36,937 bases of DNA from Hymenobacter glacialis (lineage in GTDB: Bacteria > Bacteroidota > Bacteroidia > Cytophagales > Hymenobacteraceae), in contig NZ_MDZC01000060.1 of the NCBI RefSeq assembly GCF_001816165.1, forward strand, positions 1 to 36,937, read 5' to 3'. The position numbers and the translations under genes are program-made. This document shows, piece by piece, positions 1-7,362 of this stretch (positions are counted from its first letter, which is position 1; the number at the start of each line of letters is the position of its first letter). Below the pieces are notes generated by a model. The model saw only the letters and a list, made by a program, of their open reading frames with translations. It did not search any database and was not told the DNA's origin.

Positions 1-90
1 TTCGGCCTGGGGCATTTTCGCTTAAAAGCTCAACTCTATTTGACTGGGCTCAAAGCCATGCACCAGCAACTAGCCCAATTCACCGCGTAA
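1..90 (+). CDS. 3' end of a truncated CDS, possibly a transposase
   Basis: The first 29 codons are open in frame 1 and end at TAA (88-90), giving a C-terminal fragment that begins FGLGHFRLKA and ends AQFTA. The FGL-x-x-R-hydrophobic layout resembles the extreme C-terminus of DDE transposases of the IS4/IS1182 kind, but the fragment is too short for a family call. The 5' end lies outside the window. No terminal inverted repeat could be recognised between 91 and 138. Confidence 0.35.
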   Translation, partial: FGLGHFRLKAQLYLTGLKAMHQQLAQFTA

Positions 91-138
91 CATCAGTTAT
101 TTAGTAAGCTAGATTATGTAAAAGCAATTATCGATGAT

Positions 139-594
139 GTGAAATTTAAATTCGAAGGATATAATCTCACTATTCATAATATCACCACAGATTATAGACA
201 GCATTTAGAGAATGTTCGGGAATCTGTTGCAGACGCTGCAGAAAGCATCAGGCAAAAGCATCCGTTATTCCAAGCTGAACCTCTGTTCGTGTTCTTGAAT
301 CAAACACTTGTAGATTATTCGCAAAAAATGCCAACGAGCGCAGGAATTGAATGGCATCACCCCAACTTTCTCCGTCCTTTACAGGAGCATCTTGCTAAAC
401 ATTTCTTGCGTGACAGCCGGATACAAAATATATTGGTTGAAGGGCGTAGGGCATCTATTTTAGCTGGCCGTATAATTCATGAGGCAGAGTCTATTATCTC
501 TATACTAACACAATACAATGCTGCATTAAGCAAGGTATTAAAGGAATTAAAAACCGAATGTGAGTTTATTGAAGCCGTATTGGTGACGACTTGA
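139..594 (+). CDS. hypothetical protein, 151 aa, low-GC
   Basis: I do not recognise this family. The protein is soluble by composition, with no signal peptide or membrane segment. It looks mostly helical, with a charged C-terminal helix (around residues 125-145, AALSKVLKELKTE). The ATG at 139 is the first in-frame start after the stop of the upstream fragment. Base composition is visibly more AT-rich than the clpB gene downstream, with many AAA, AAT and TTA codons, and it sits next to a transposase-like fragment. Horizontal acquisition is therefore plausible. The gap to clpB is 137 nt and no strong terminator was seen in it, although clpB presumably has its own promoter there. Confidence 0.6.
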   Translation: MKFKFEGYNLTIHNITTDYRQHLENVRESVADAAESIRQKHPLFQAEPLFVFLNQTLVDYSQKMPTSAGIEWHHPNFLRPLQEHLAKHFLRDSRIQNILVEGRRASILAGRIIHEAESIISILTQYNAALSKVLKELKTECEFIEAVLVTT

Positions 595-731
595 GGACAT
601 TATTTCCGAAGTTGTAATTTTTGAGAGTGTATTTCCCCGCCAAAAAGTCTGCTTTCCACCTCTCGCACCCCATTTGCTAGTCCCTTCGTACAGCTTCCTA
701 ACTCGAAGCACCCACTTAGAGACGAACGGAA

Positions 732-3341
732 ATGGACTTTAAAAACTTCACCATCAAGGCGCAGGAGGCCGTGCAGAAGGCCACCGAAATTGCCGGCGCC
801 AACCAGCAGCAGGCCGTTGAAACCGGCCATTTGCTGAAGGGCATCTTCCAGAGCGACGAGAGCGTCTTCTCGTTTCTGGCCAACAAGCTGGGAGCCAACC
901 TCAATATTCTCACGCCGCGGCTCGATGCCATTGTGGCCGCCTACCCCAAGGTGAGCGGCGGCTCGCCCTACTTCGCCAACGACGCCGCCGCCGCCGTGCA
1001 GCGCGCCAACGCCGCCATGAAGGACATGGGCGACGAGTTCGTGTCCATCGAGCACCTGCTGCTGGGCATCCTCTCCGGCCGCGATGCCGTGGCCACGCTG
1101 CTCAAAGACACGGGCTTCAACGACAAGGACTTGAAGGCTGCCATTCAGGAGCTGCGCGGCGGGCGCAAAGTCACCAGCCAGAGCGCCGAAGACCAGTACC
1201 AGAGCCTCAACCGCTACGCCGTGAACCTCAACGAGCAGGTGCGGCGCGGCAAGATGGACCCCGTGATTGGCCGCGACGAGGAAATCCGCCGCGTGCTGCA
1301 AATCCTCTCGCGCCGCACCAAAAACAACCCCGTGCTGCTCGGCGAGCCCGGCGTGGGCAAAACCGCCATCGTGGAGGGCCTGGCCCAGCGCATCGTGGCC
1401 GGCGACGTGCCCGAAAACCTGCGCGACAAAGTCATCATGAGCCTCGACATGGGCCTGCTCGTGGCCGGGGCCAAGTACAAGGGCGAGTTTGAGGAGCGCC
1501 TCAAGGCCGTCATCAAGGAAGTGACCGACTCGGATGGGCAGATTGTGCTCTTCATTGACGAGATGCACACCCTCATCGGGGCCGGCGGCGGGGGCGAAGG
1601 CGCCATGGACGCTGCCAACCTGCTCAAGCCCGCCCTGGCGCGCGGCGAGCTGCACGCCATCGGGGCCACCACGCTCAAGGAATATCAGAAGTACATCGAG
1701 AAGGACAAGGCCCTCGAACGCCGTTTCCAGGCCGTGGTGGTGGACGAGCCCACCCAGGACGACGCCATCAGCATCCTGCGCGGCATTAAGGAAAAGTACG
1801 AGCTGCACCACGGCGTGCGCATCACCGACGACGCTGTGATTGCCGCCGTAGAGCTCAGTTCGCGCTACATCACCGACCGGTTTTTGCCCGACAAGGCCAT
1901 CGACCTCATGGACGAAGCCGCCGCCAAGCTCCGCATCGAGCTGAATTCCATGCCCGTGGAGCTCGACGAAATCCAGCGCCGCATCATGCAGCTCGAAATT
2001 GAGCGCGAAGCCATCCGCCGCGAAGACAACCGCGACCGCGAAGCCGTCCTCAGCAAGGAGCTGGCCGAGCTGAACGACAAGCGCGACACCCTCAAAGCCC
2101 GCTGGGAAAGCGAAAAAGCCGTTCTCACCGGCATCCAAACCCAAAAGGAAGCCATCGAGCAGTTCAAGCTGGAAGCCGAGCAGGCCGAGCGCCAAGGCGA
2201 CTACGCCCGCGTGGCCGAGCTGCGCTACGGCAAGATTCAGGAAGCCGAAGCCAAGCTGAAAGCCCTCCAGGACGAAGCCGCCGCCAACAAGGACGGCGGC
2301 ACCATGCTCCAGGAAGTGGTGACCAGCGAAAGCATTGCCGAAGTGGTGGCCAAGTGGACCGGCATTCCGGTGAGCAAAATGCTGCAATCGGACCGCGAGA
2401 AGCTGCTCCAGCTCGAAGCCGAATTGGGCAAGCGCGTAGCAGGCCAGGCCGAGGCCATCGCGGCCATTTCGGATGCCGTGCGCCGCTCCCGCGCCGGCCT
2501 GCAGGACCCCAAGCGGCCCATCGGCTCGTTCATTTTCCTGGGCACCACCGGCGTGGGCAAAACCGAGCTGGCCAAGGCCTTAGCCGAGTATTTGTTCAAC
2601 GACGAGAATGCGATGGTGCGCATCGATATGAGCGAGTTTCAGGAGCGCCACTCGGTGTCGCGCCTCATCGGGGCACCTCCCGGCTACGTGGGCTACGACG
2701 AAGGCGGGCAGCTCACGGAAGCCGTGCGCCGCAAGCCCTACTCGGTGGTGCTGCTCGATGAAATCGAAAAGGCCCACCCCGATGTGTTCAACATCCTGCT
2801 GCAAGTGCTCGACGATGGCCGCCTCACCGACAACAAAGGCCGGGTGGCGAACTTCAAGAACACCATCATCATCATGACCTCGAACACGGGGGCCGACCTC
2901 ATCCAGAAGAACTTCAAGGACCTCAACGAGTTCAACCACGACGAAGTAGTAGACCGCACCCGCGACGAAGTGCTGGAGCGCCTCAAGCAGCACATGCGCC
3001 CCGAGTTCCTGAACCGCATCGACGAAATCGTCATGTTCCAGCCCCTCAAGCGCAAGGAAATCCGCAAGATTGTCGACATCCAGTTCCGGCAAATCCAGCA
3101 GCGCCTGGCCGAAGCCGGCATCCAACTCGAAGCCACGAGTGAGGTTCTGGATTACTTGGGCGAAGCCGGTTTTGACCCCCAGTTCGGTGCACGTCCGCTG
3201 AAGCGCGTGCTCCAGCGCGTCATTCTGAACGAGCTGTCGAAAGACATTCTCTCCGGCCGCGTGACGAAAGATGCCGTGGTAGAAGCGGTGCTGGAAGACG
3301 GCGCGGTGAAGTTCGAGAACGTGGAGATGCCGGCGGTGTAA
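732..3341 (+). CDS. clpB: ATP-dependent disaggregase ClpB (Hsp100)
   Basis: Full-length 869-residue ClpB, a hexameric AAA+ chaperone that, with DnaK/DnaJ/GrpE, threads aggregated proteins through its pore in the cytoplasm. Visible in order: N-terminal Clp repeat domain (about 1-150); first AAA+ domain with Walker A GEPGVGKT (about 204-211) and Walker B VLFIDE (about 272); coiled-coil middle domain rich in E, R, K and Q (about 400-525), the feature that separates ClpB from ClpA/ClpC; second AAA+ domain with Walker A GTTGVGKT (about 604-611) and Walker [12 protein letters not shown] (about 671); ClpB C-terminal domain with the sensor-2 GARPLKR motif. The length matches the family. It is monocistronic, closed by the hairpin at 3365-3400. 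No HrcA/CIRCE operator was seen upstream. Confidence 0.98.
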   Translation: MDFKNFTIKAQEAVQKATEIAGANQQQAVETGHLLKGIFQSDESVFSFLANKLGANLNILTPRLDAIVAAYPKVSGGSPYFANDAAAAVQRANAAMKDMGDEFVSIEHLLLGILSGRDAVATLLKDTGFNDKDLKAAIQELRGGRKVTSQSAEDQYQSLNRYAVNLNEQVRRGKMDPVIGRDEEIRRVLQILSRRTKNNPVLLGEPGVGKTAIVEGLAQRIVAGDVPENLRDKVIMSLDMGLLVAGAKYKGEFEERLKAVIKEVTDSDGQIVLFIDEMHTLIGAGGGGEGAMDAANLLKPALARGELHAIGATTLKEYQKYIEKDKALERRFQAVVVDEPTQDDAISILRGIKEKYELHHGVRITDDAVIAAVELSSRYITDRFLPDKAIDLMDEAAAKLRIELNSMPVELDEIQRRIMQLEIEREAIRREDNRDREAVLSKELAELNDKRDTLKARWESEKAVLTGIQTQKEAIEQFKLEAEQAERQGDYARVAELRYGKIQEAEAKLKALQDEAAANKDGGTMLQEVVTSESIAEVVAKWTGIPVSKMLQSDREKLLQLEAELGKRVAGQAEAIAAISDAVRRSRAGLQDPKRPIGSFIFLGTTGVGKTELAKALAEYLFNDENAMVRIDMSEFQERHSVSRLIGAPPGYVGYDEGGQLTEAVRRKPYSVVLLDEIEKAHPDVFNILLQVLDDGRLTDNKGRVANFKNTIIIMTSNTGADLIQKNFKDLNEFNHDEVVDRTRDEVLERLKQHMRPEFLNRIDEIVMFQPLKRKEIRKIVDIQFRQIQQRLAEAGIQLEATSEVLDYLGEAGFDPQFGARPLKRVLQRVILNELSKDILSGRVTKDAVVEAVLEDGAVKFENVEMPAV

Positions 3342-3364
3342 TTTGTTGGTTGCGTTTTGAATGG

Positions 3365-3400
3365 AAAAGTCCCGCTGGCATCTGCTGGCGGGACTTTTTT
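3365..3400. terminator. bidirectional rho-independent terminator between clpB and the convergent gene
   Basis: AAAAGTCCCGC pairs with GCGGGACTTTT across a 12-nt loop. There is a T-run after the right arm and an A-run before the left arm, so it can stop clpB (+) and the small membrane protein gene (-) that ends at 3436. Confidence 0.9.
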
Positions 3401-3435
3401 ATTAGCGCAAGGTTCTGACTAGTAATGCCTGAACA

Positions 3436-3915
3436 TTAGCGATAGCGGGGAAGGGAATTGACTGGAATAAAATGCTCTGGCCGTAACCTCTTTGCAAGTT
3501 TTCTGGGCAGCGTACGTACTTGCGTGTACTGAAAAATTACTTGCTCCTCTTTAGCCTTGGCGCCTCGTGACAGTTGATAAATTCCATAGGCCATTATTGG
3601 AGTTGCGATGGCTAATCCTAGTTGTGCACCGAATACAAAAGCACCAAGGCTCCCATGTTTCTTATTTGACGGGTCGTCGGCGGAAGCAACCACCAAAGGG
3701 GTTAAAAATAAAGTTATGCCTCCCAGTGCTGTTGTTAATACCCCTCCTGCGCGTCGGTTGGCAAACACCCGGTGCAGCGCTGCAACAGTGTCAGCCAGAG
3801 TGCGCGCGGGGGGAGTGTAGATGGGAGGCAGCTGGCTTATCCGAGTGGAATCGGAAAGGGTTTGCCCACAAAGTGGGCCGGAAAGGAACAGCAGCAGGCA
3901 GAGGATACGCAACAT
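3436..3915 (-). CDS. hypothetical membrane protein with signal peptide, 159 aa
   Basis: Unrecognised family. The N-terminus (MLRILCLLLFLSGPLCGQ) is a signal peptide, with Cys16 close to the cleavage point but without a classical lipobox. A Pro-rich stretch (about 29-37) follows, then two hydrophobic segments (about 59-77, VLTTALGGITLFLTPLVVA, and about 90-112, LGAFVFGAQLGLAIATPIM) and a basic C-terminal tail. This suggests an exported or inner-membrane protein with two helices. The gene is convergent with clpB and shares its terminator. A -7-like element lies 20 nt upstream (3936-3943). Confidence 0.6.
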   Translation of the reverse strand: MLRILCLLLFLSGPLCGQTLSDSTRISQLPPIYTPPARTLADTVAALHRVFANRRAGGVLTTALGGITLFLTPLVVASADDPSNKKHGSLGAFVFGAQLGLAIATPIMAYGIYQLSRGAKAKEEQVIFQYTQVRTLPRKLAKRLRPEHFIPVNSLPRYR

Positions 3916-3935
3916 AGCAGTACGGTAGACAAAGC

Positions 3936-3943
3936 GAAAGGTA
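3936..3943 (-). promoter_or_regulatory. putative Bacteroidota -7 element (TACCTTTC)
   Basis: Read on the minus strand this is TACCTTTC, 7 of 8 matches to TAnnTTTG, 20 nt before the ATG at 3915. No convincing -33 box was identified. Confidence 0.35.
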
Positions 3944-4160
3944 CGTCGCGGCCCTCAGGTGCCGCAAGTTTAAGCGCAGTCATAACTCGGCAATTGGCAA
4001 ATGCGCCCCAGGGTGGTTTCAAGGAAATTATTTTGGTGCGAGTTATAGCTTCGCTCAGTGTCCGGACCGCAGTTGCGGTTCGCTAAACTTGCGCCGACGC
4101 TATGACCTAGGAAACTCCCCGAGCCTTCGCCGCTGCAGCCACGGCGGCTGGAGAGGGGTA

Positions 4161-4250
4161 GAAGCTAAAGACAATTTCGCTACTGGTGCCGCTGGGGTAG
4201 CAGCATGGGCTGTTTCATGTGTTAGCTGATGGCTAGTAGTCGTTAGCTCT
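4161..4250 (+). repeat. spacer repeat copy 1, before the first toxin-antitoxin module
   Basis: Begins GAAGCTAAAGACA, continues GCTAC...GCCGCTGGGG and ends with a 27-nt block (4222-4248, starting TTAGCTGATGGCTAG) that is repeated exactly at 4936-4962. Parts of the same architecture recur after each toxin gene. Confidence 0.7.
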
Positions 4251-4259
4251 ATTTTATCG

Positions 4260-4267
4260 TATTTTTG
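4260..4267 (+). promoter_or_regulatory. -7 promoter element (TATTTTTG) of the DUF433 gene
   Basis: An exact match to the Bacteroidota sigma-ABfr -7 consensus TAnnTTTG, 26 nt upstream of the DUF433 start. The same octamer precedes the mntA-like gene at 5771. Confidence 0.5.
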
Positions 4268-4293
4268 ACTACTACTCACTCATTCCAATCCGC

Positions 4294-4527
4294 ATGGATA
4301 CCGCCGCCATCACCGCCCACATCGAACTGAACCCGCAGGTGCGCTTCGGCAAGCCGGTGGTGAAGGGCACGCGCACGACCGTGGCCGAAGTGCTGGAAAT
4401 GTTGGCCAACGGCATGAGCGCCACCGACATTGGGGAAGATTTTCCGGTTATCGGTGCGGCGCAGGTCCGGGCCTGTCTGCTGTATGCAGCCTATAAGGAA
4501 AGCATCGTGCTGCTGGCCGCTGCATAG
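4294..4527 (+). CDS. DUF433 antitoxin (VapB-like)
   Basis: A 77-residue DUF433 protein, the HTH-type antitoxin usually paired with DUF5615 PIN-like toxins. The family signature is clear: NPQVRFGKPVVKGTRTTV (about 13-30), then a helix-turn-helix (VAEVLEMLANGMSATDIGEDFP, in two parts about 30-52) and AQVRACLLYAAY. It lies 6 nt upstream of the toxin reading frame, as expected for a two-gene operon. Because the toxin gene is frameshifted, this antitoxin may now be an orphan. It probably autoregulates from the promoter at 4260. Confidence 0.85.
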   Translation: MDTAAITAHIELNPQVRFGKPVVKGTRTTVAEVLEMLANGMSATDIGEDFPVIGAAQVRACLLYAAYKESIVLLAAA

Positions 4528-4533
4528 CTGCTT

Positions 4534-4876
4534 ATGCGCCTGCTGCTAGACGAGAATATCTCCTGGCACTTGGCCGCCTACCTGCGACCGCATTGCGCGG
4601 CGGTGCTGCACGTTCGCGACATTAACCTCGGACAACAGCCCCGACACTAGTATCTGGCGCTACGCTAAGCAGCACGGCTACGATGTGCTGACCAAGGACG
4701 AGGATTTCCTGCGGCTGGTGCTGGTCGAAGGGTTTCCGCCCCGCGTGGTGGCGGTGCAAAATGCACAGGTACCCGTGGTGAAGCTGGCGGAGTTCCTACT
4801 GGCGCGGCTGCCGCAGATTCAGGCGTTTCTGGGGCCACAATCGGAATTTGGGCTATTGCAACTGCGGCTGCCGTAA
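4534..4876 (+). pseudogene. frameshifted DUF5615 PIN-like toxin
   Basis: The frame from ATG 4534 reads MRLLLDENISWHLAAYL, the DUF5615 N-terminus with its catalytic Asp-Glu-Asn, up to HVRDINLG, then hits TAG at 4648-4650. In the next frame, from about 4632, the reading resumes NSPDTSIWRYAKQHGYDVLT and continues KDEDF to the stop at 4876. The family expects exactly the continuous reading HVRD..GLGN-PD--IW-YA, so one extra base near 4630-4633 (CTCGGACAACAG) has broken the gene. Both catalytic blocks (DEN and TKDEDF) survive in the two halves. A sequencing error or a very recent mutation would look the same. No slippery heptamer is present at the junction. Confidence 0.8.
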
Positions 4877-4878
4877 GC

Positions 4879-4964
4879 AGAAACTGAAGACACGCCCGCT
4901 ACAATTGCCGCTGGGTTGGCGGCCGGGGCTAGCGATTAGCTGATGGCTAGTAGTCGTTAGCTTT
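4879..4964 (+). repeat. spacer repeat copy 2, between toxin-antitoxin modules 1 and 2
   Basis: Follows the broken toxin by 2 nt. It shares with copy 1 the A(A)CTGAAGACA start, the GCTAC...GCCGCTGGG centre and the exact 27-nt block (4936-4962). Confidence 0.7.
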
Positions 4965-5048
4965 CAAGAAATCCAATTCCAATTCTGGCCCTGAACCAGT
5001 TGCTGAAAGCGGGCGTTATCTTTACCTCACCCCCAAACGCCTACCGCC

Positions 5049-5270
5049 ATGTCCATTACCCTTGAGTTGAGCGACGAAGTGACGCAGCAAGCCGAGCACT
5101 ATGCCCGGCAACAGGGTCGCAGCTTGGTGGCGCTGGTAGAGGAGTATCTGCGGCAGTTGGCTGCGAAGCCGGTGCCGCCGCTGGCCCCGGCCGTGCAGGA
5201 ACTATATGGTATCCTGGAGTTGCCGGCCGGCTTTGATTACAAAACGCAGCGCGACGAGCAGGCTTCCTGA
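5049..5270 (+). CDS. antitoxin of a PIN-domain toxin module, 73 aa
   Basis: A short protein starting MSITLELSDEVTQQAEHYAR, a ribbon-helix-helix-like start (beta strand plus amphipathic helix) as in DUF6364/VapB-type antitoxins. Its C-terminal segment (LYGILELPAGFDYKTQRDE) is probably the toxin-wrapping part. Its TGA stop overlaps the toxin ATG by one base (5270), which indicates translational coupling. A weak -7 element, TATCTTTA (5017-5024), lies 24 nt upstream. Confidence 0.8.
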   Translation: MSITLELSDEVTQQAEHYARQQGRSLVALVEEYLRQLAAKPVPPLAPAVQELYGILELPAGFDYKTQRDEQAS

Positions 5271-5686
5271 TGCGCCATTTCTTTCTGGATACCAACGTTG
5301 TATTCGACTACCTGGGCCGGCGCGAGCCAAATGGGGCAGCGGCGGTATCACTGTTTCAGGCCGCCTACGATGGGCGAATAATACTGCACGTTTCGAGTCT
5401 GAGTTTTAGCCACGTCTTCTACACCTTGCGCAAGCAGTTCGGCGCGGAGCCGGCGCGGGAAATGCTGCGCAAAATAGCCCGACTGGTGCAGGTGACAGCC
5501 GTAGATGCTGCCGTGGTGGAAGCCGCGCTGGAATCGACCTTTACGGACGTGGAGGATGCGATGCAGCATTTTGCAGCGTTGGCTTTGCCGGAGGTAGAGG
5601 CCATGGTGACGGGCGACCCAAAAGGATTCAAAGAGAGCCAGTTGCTTGTGTTGAGTCCAATGGAGGCTTGGGGACTGGTGAAATAG
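5270..5686 (+). CDS. PIN-domain ribonuclease toxin (VapC-like)
   Basis: A 138-residue PIN protein, a metal-dependent RNase that cuts RNA when not held by the antitoxin. Acidic residues in PIN order are visible: Asp7 in FFLDTNVVFDYL, the FTDVEDAMQHF block (about 90-100), and VTGDPKGF near residue 114, matching the PIN subfamily that has VEDA and T-x-D-x-x-x-F motifs. The start overlaps the antitoxin stop (TGATG junction). The frame is intact, so unlike module 1 this pair looks functional. Confidence 0.88.
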   Translation: MRHFFLDTNVVFDYLGRREPNGAAAVSLFQAAYDGRIILHVSSLSFSHVFYTLRKQFGAEPAREMLRKIARLVQVTAVDAAVVEAALESTFTDVEDAMQHFAALALPEVEAMVTGDPKGFKESQLLVLSPMEAWGLVK

Positions 5687-5689
5687 CCA

Positions 5690-5762
5690 GAAGCTGATAA
5701 CACTTTTGCTACTTCGGTCGATTTGGGTGGGGGGCGGGGCGTGGGGGTGGCGGTTAGCTTTT
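5690..5762 (+). repeat. spacer repeat copy 3 (degenerate), between modules 2 and 3
   Basis: Begins GAAGCTGATAACA, then TTTTGCTACTTCGGT, a G-rich centre and CGGTTAGCTTTT. It has the same layout as copies 1 and 2 but lacks the full 27-nt block. Confidence 0.5.
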
Positions 5763-5770
5763 GTTCTGCG

Positions 5771-5778
5771 TATTTTTG
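5771..5778 (+). promoter_or_regulatory. -7 promoter element (TATTTTTG) of the mntA/hepT pair
   Basis: An exact TAnnTTTG match 29 nt before the mntA-like ATG, identical to the octamer in front of the DUF433 gene. Confidence 0.5.
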
Positions 5779-5807
5779 TCAGGTTCCCACAAAAGGTACC
5801 CAACGCC

Positions 5808-6125
5808 ATGCTTCCCGTCCAGACCAAAGCCGAAGTTATTGAGCGTCTGCAGCAGCAGCGCGAGCAACTGCGGGCGCTGGGCGTGGCGCAGCTGGGCTTG
5901 TTCGGCTCGTTCGTGCGCGACGAGGCCGGGCCGGAAAGTGACGTGGACTTGCTCGTAGATTTTCAGGAAGGACGCAAGACGTTTGAGGGCTTCTTCGCGG
6001 TGATTGACTTTTTGGAAGCGTTGCTCGGGCGTGAAGTAGAGCTGCTGACCCGGCCGGGGTTGTCGAAATACATCGGACCGCATATTTTAAAGACGACCGA
6101 ATATGTCCTCCCCGTTGCCGCTTGA
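5808..6125 (+). CDS. mntA: MntA-type nucleotidyltransferase antitoxin
   Basis: A 105-residue minimal nucleotidyltransferase. In MntA/HepT modules the MntA protein transfers AMP onto the HepT toxin near its active site and silences it. The motif GSX10DXD is exact: GSFVRDEAGPESDVD (about residues 31-45). The third acidic strand reads REVELLT, where family members usually carry Asp in VDLVT, so the third carboxylate is Glu here. The ATG at 5808 was chosen over the longer upstream frame because it gives the family's normal N-terminus and follows the -7 element. The gene overlaps hepT by 23 nt. Confidence 0.88.
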   Translation: MLPVQTKAEVIERLQQQREQLRALGVAQLGLFGSFVRDEAGPESDVDLLVDFQEGRKTFEGFFAVIDFLEALLGREVELLTRPGLSKYIGPHILKTTEYVLPVAA

Positions 6126-6474
6126 GCGGCTGATGCACATCCGCGACGAAGTACAGTTCTTACAACGATGCCGCGCTAAACTGCCTGATTTGGTAGCACT
6201 CATAGCCGACGAAGTGATGAGCCGCGCCATTATAAAAAGTATTGAGATTATCGGTGAAGCAACCAAGAATGTGCCAGTAAGCTGGAAAGAGGCATATCCA
6301 CAAGTCAAATGGCGCAACATTGCCCGTATGCGCGATAAGCTGACCCACCATTATTTCGACACGGATTTTGAGTTCGTGTGGTTGGTACTGCACGGAGAAA
6401 TCGACCTGTTGGGAGAAACTGTAGGGCGAATGATAAGGGAGTTGCCAGAATCTGGTGAGCTTTTAGGGCGATGA
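6103..6474 (+). CDS. hepT: HepT-like ribonuclease toxin (DUF86)
   Basis: A 123-residue all-helical HEPN-type RNase. The catalytic RX4HXY motif is seen as RDKLTHHY (about residues 76-83), in the usual ARMRDKLTHHYF context, with IIGEATKNVP upstream, both characteristic of DUF86. It is the toxin partner of the mntA-like gene, which it overlaps by 23 nt in a different frame, so the two are translated together. In MntA/HepT pairs the Tyr of this motif is the modified residue. The frame is intact. Confidence 0.9.
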   Translation: MSSPLPLERLMHIRDEVQFLQRCRAKLPDLVALIADEVMSRAIIKSIEIIGEATKNVPVSWKEAYPQVKWRNIARMRDKLTHHYFDTDFEFVWLVLHGEIDLLGETVGRMIRELPESGELLGR

Positions 6475-6504
6475 GGGGCTTAATGGCCACTGTTTACCAA
6501 TATA

Positions 6505-6560
6505 TTTTTGTTGCTGGTGCCGGCGGGGGGGCGAACGCTTTACAATTAGTGGCTTTTGTA
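6505..6560 (+). repeat. spacer repeat copy 4 (very degenerate), after module 3
   Basis: TTTTTGTTGCTGGTGCCGGC followed by a G-run and a TTAGTGGCTTTT end recalls the centre and right end of copies 1-3. Only short blocks match, so this copy is uncertain. Confidence 0.3.
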
Positions 6561-6716
6561 CCCAAAATCGTATCAAAATTCCCCAAAGGATTGCGTTTGG
6601 CACAGCGTAACCCGTAGCCAGCTACGCTGAAAGGGATGTACTTCTACTTTCGCACCACGACAAAGAGATAACCACAGCCTCACCAAGTGCCTGCTCCGCG
6701 ATACGCTGCTCCCTTG

Positions 6717-6724
6717 TAGATTTG
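6717..6724 (+). promoter_or_regulatory. -7 promoter element (TAGATTTG) next to the hupE start
   Basis: An exact TAnnTTTG match only 4 nt before the ATG at 6729. Transcription starting 5-7 nt downstream of such a box would give an essentially leaderless mRNA. Confidence 0.5.
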
Positions 6725-6728
6725 CCGC

Positions 6729-7322
6729 ATGTCCGTTTTTCAGACTTACCTCGAGCTCGGGTTTCTGCACATCTGCACCCCGCGCGCGGCCGACCACCTC
6801 ACGTTTCTGCTGGCGCTGTGTGCGCCTTATGTGCTGGCCGACTGGCGGCGGGTGCTGGTGCTGGTCACCAGCTTCACGGTGGGGCATTCGCTCACGCTGG
6901 CCCTGGCCACGCTGGGCGTCGTGGCGTTCGACCGCACACTTATCGAAGCGCTGATTCCGGTTACCATCATCGTGACGGCGCTAGCCAACCTGCGCGCCAC
7001 CAACCGGGTACTGCGGCCGCGGGAGCCCGTGCTGGCCGCCGCGCCCAATGCCCTGGCCCTGGTATTCGGCCTCATCCACGGCTTAGGGTTTTCCAACTAC
7101 CTGCAGTCGTTGCTGGGCAACAATAGCCGGCCCGTGCTGGAGTTGTTCGCCTTCAACGTGGGCGTGGAGCTGGGGCAGGTGCTGGTGGTGGGAGGCATCC
7201 TGCTGCTGGGTGTGGTGCTGCTGCAGGCCGTGCGCGTGGCGCGCCGCGACTGGCTGCTCACCACCAGCGGCGCGGCACTGGGAATTGCCACGGTGCTGCT
7301 GGTGCAACAGTTGTGGCCCTAA
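6729..7322 (+). CDS. HupE/UreJ-like membrane protein
   Basis: A 197-residue polytopic inner-membrane protein of the HupE/UreJ_2 family, related to nickel/cobalt-linked permeases; the substrate in Bacteroidota is not established. About six hydrophobic segments are seen. Family marks are GFLHICTPRAADHLTFLLAL near the N-terminus (normally GxxHI...DHxxFLLAL), VTSFTVGHSLTLALATLG (about 45-62) and a second His block, FGLIHGLGFSNYL (about 113-125). The conserved His and Asp-His residues are kept. The last codon and TAA stop (7320-7322) abut the IS element, whose TAA target duplication includes the stop codon, so the protein is unaltered. Confidence 0.85.
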   Translation: MSVFQTYLELGFLHICTPRAADHLTFLLALCAPYVLADWRRVLVLVTSFTVGHSLTLALATLGVVAFDRTLIEALIPVTIIVTALANLRATNRVLRPREPVLAAAPNALALVFGLIHGLGFSNYLQSLLGNNSRPVLELFAFNVGVELGQVLVVGGILLLGVVLLQAVRVARRDWLLTTSGAALGIATVLLVQQLWP

Positions 7323-7338
7323 GAGGGTATAGGGTAAA
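7323..7338 (+). repeat. left terminal inverted repeat of the IS
   Basis: GAGGGTATAGGGTAAA, directly after the TAA stop codon of the hupE-like gene. It pairs with 8169-8184. Confidence 0.85.
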
Positions 7339-7350
7339 AACATAGGGATT

Positions 7351-7358
7351 TACCTTTG
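7351..7358 (+). promoter_or_regulatory. -7 promoter element (TACCTTTG) of the transposase gene
   Basis: An exact TAnnTTTG match inside the IS, 4 nt before the transposase ATG. The element carries its own promoter, with almost no leader. Confidence 0.5.
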
Positions 7359-7362
7359 CAGG

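Larger units (their letters stand above)
3916..4293. other. 378-nt intergenic region with nested inverted repeats, no gene seen
   Basis: No convincing ORF. It holds nested inverted repeats: GCAAGTTTA (3964-3972) with TAAACTTGC (4084-4092), and inside it ATAACTCG (3982-3989) with CGAGTTAT (4039-4046). A small hairpin, ACCGCA-GT-TGCGGT (4066-4079, extendable to 4063-4082), lies in the right arm. The right end carries the first copy of the spacer repeat (4161-4250) and a -7 promoter element. Confidence 0.5.

Noticed and set aside
600..2387. 595-aa open frame antisense to clpB
   Set aside because: Its composition (His, Val, Gly and Leu repeats) is what the reverse strand of a GC-rich gene gives; clpB is a certain gene there.
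4630..4652. Programmed frameshift in the DUF5615 toxin
   Set aside because: No slippery heptamer or downstream stem at the junction, and the family is normally encoded in one frame.
4161..4964. CRISPR array
   Set aside because: Only two exact 27-nt copies, 714 nt apart, with genes between them; no regular repeat-spacer pattern.
4161..6560. Integron-type cassette array with attC sites
   Set aside because: Spacers contain GTTAGCT, which does not fit the GTTRRRY core; no RYYYAAC partner was found and no integrase is in the window. Cassette-like layout only.
6475..6728. Small gene between hepT and the hupE-like gene
   Set aside because: The frames seen here on either strand show no protein-like composition; only a short CGTAGC/GCTACG inverted repeat is present.
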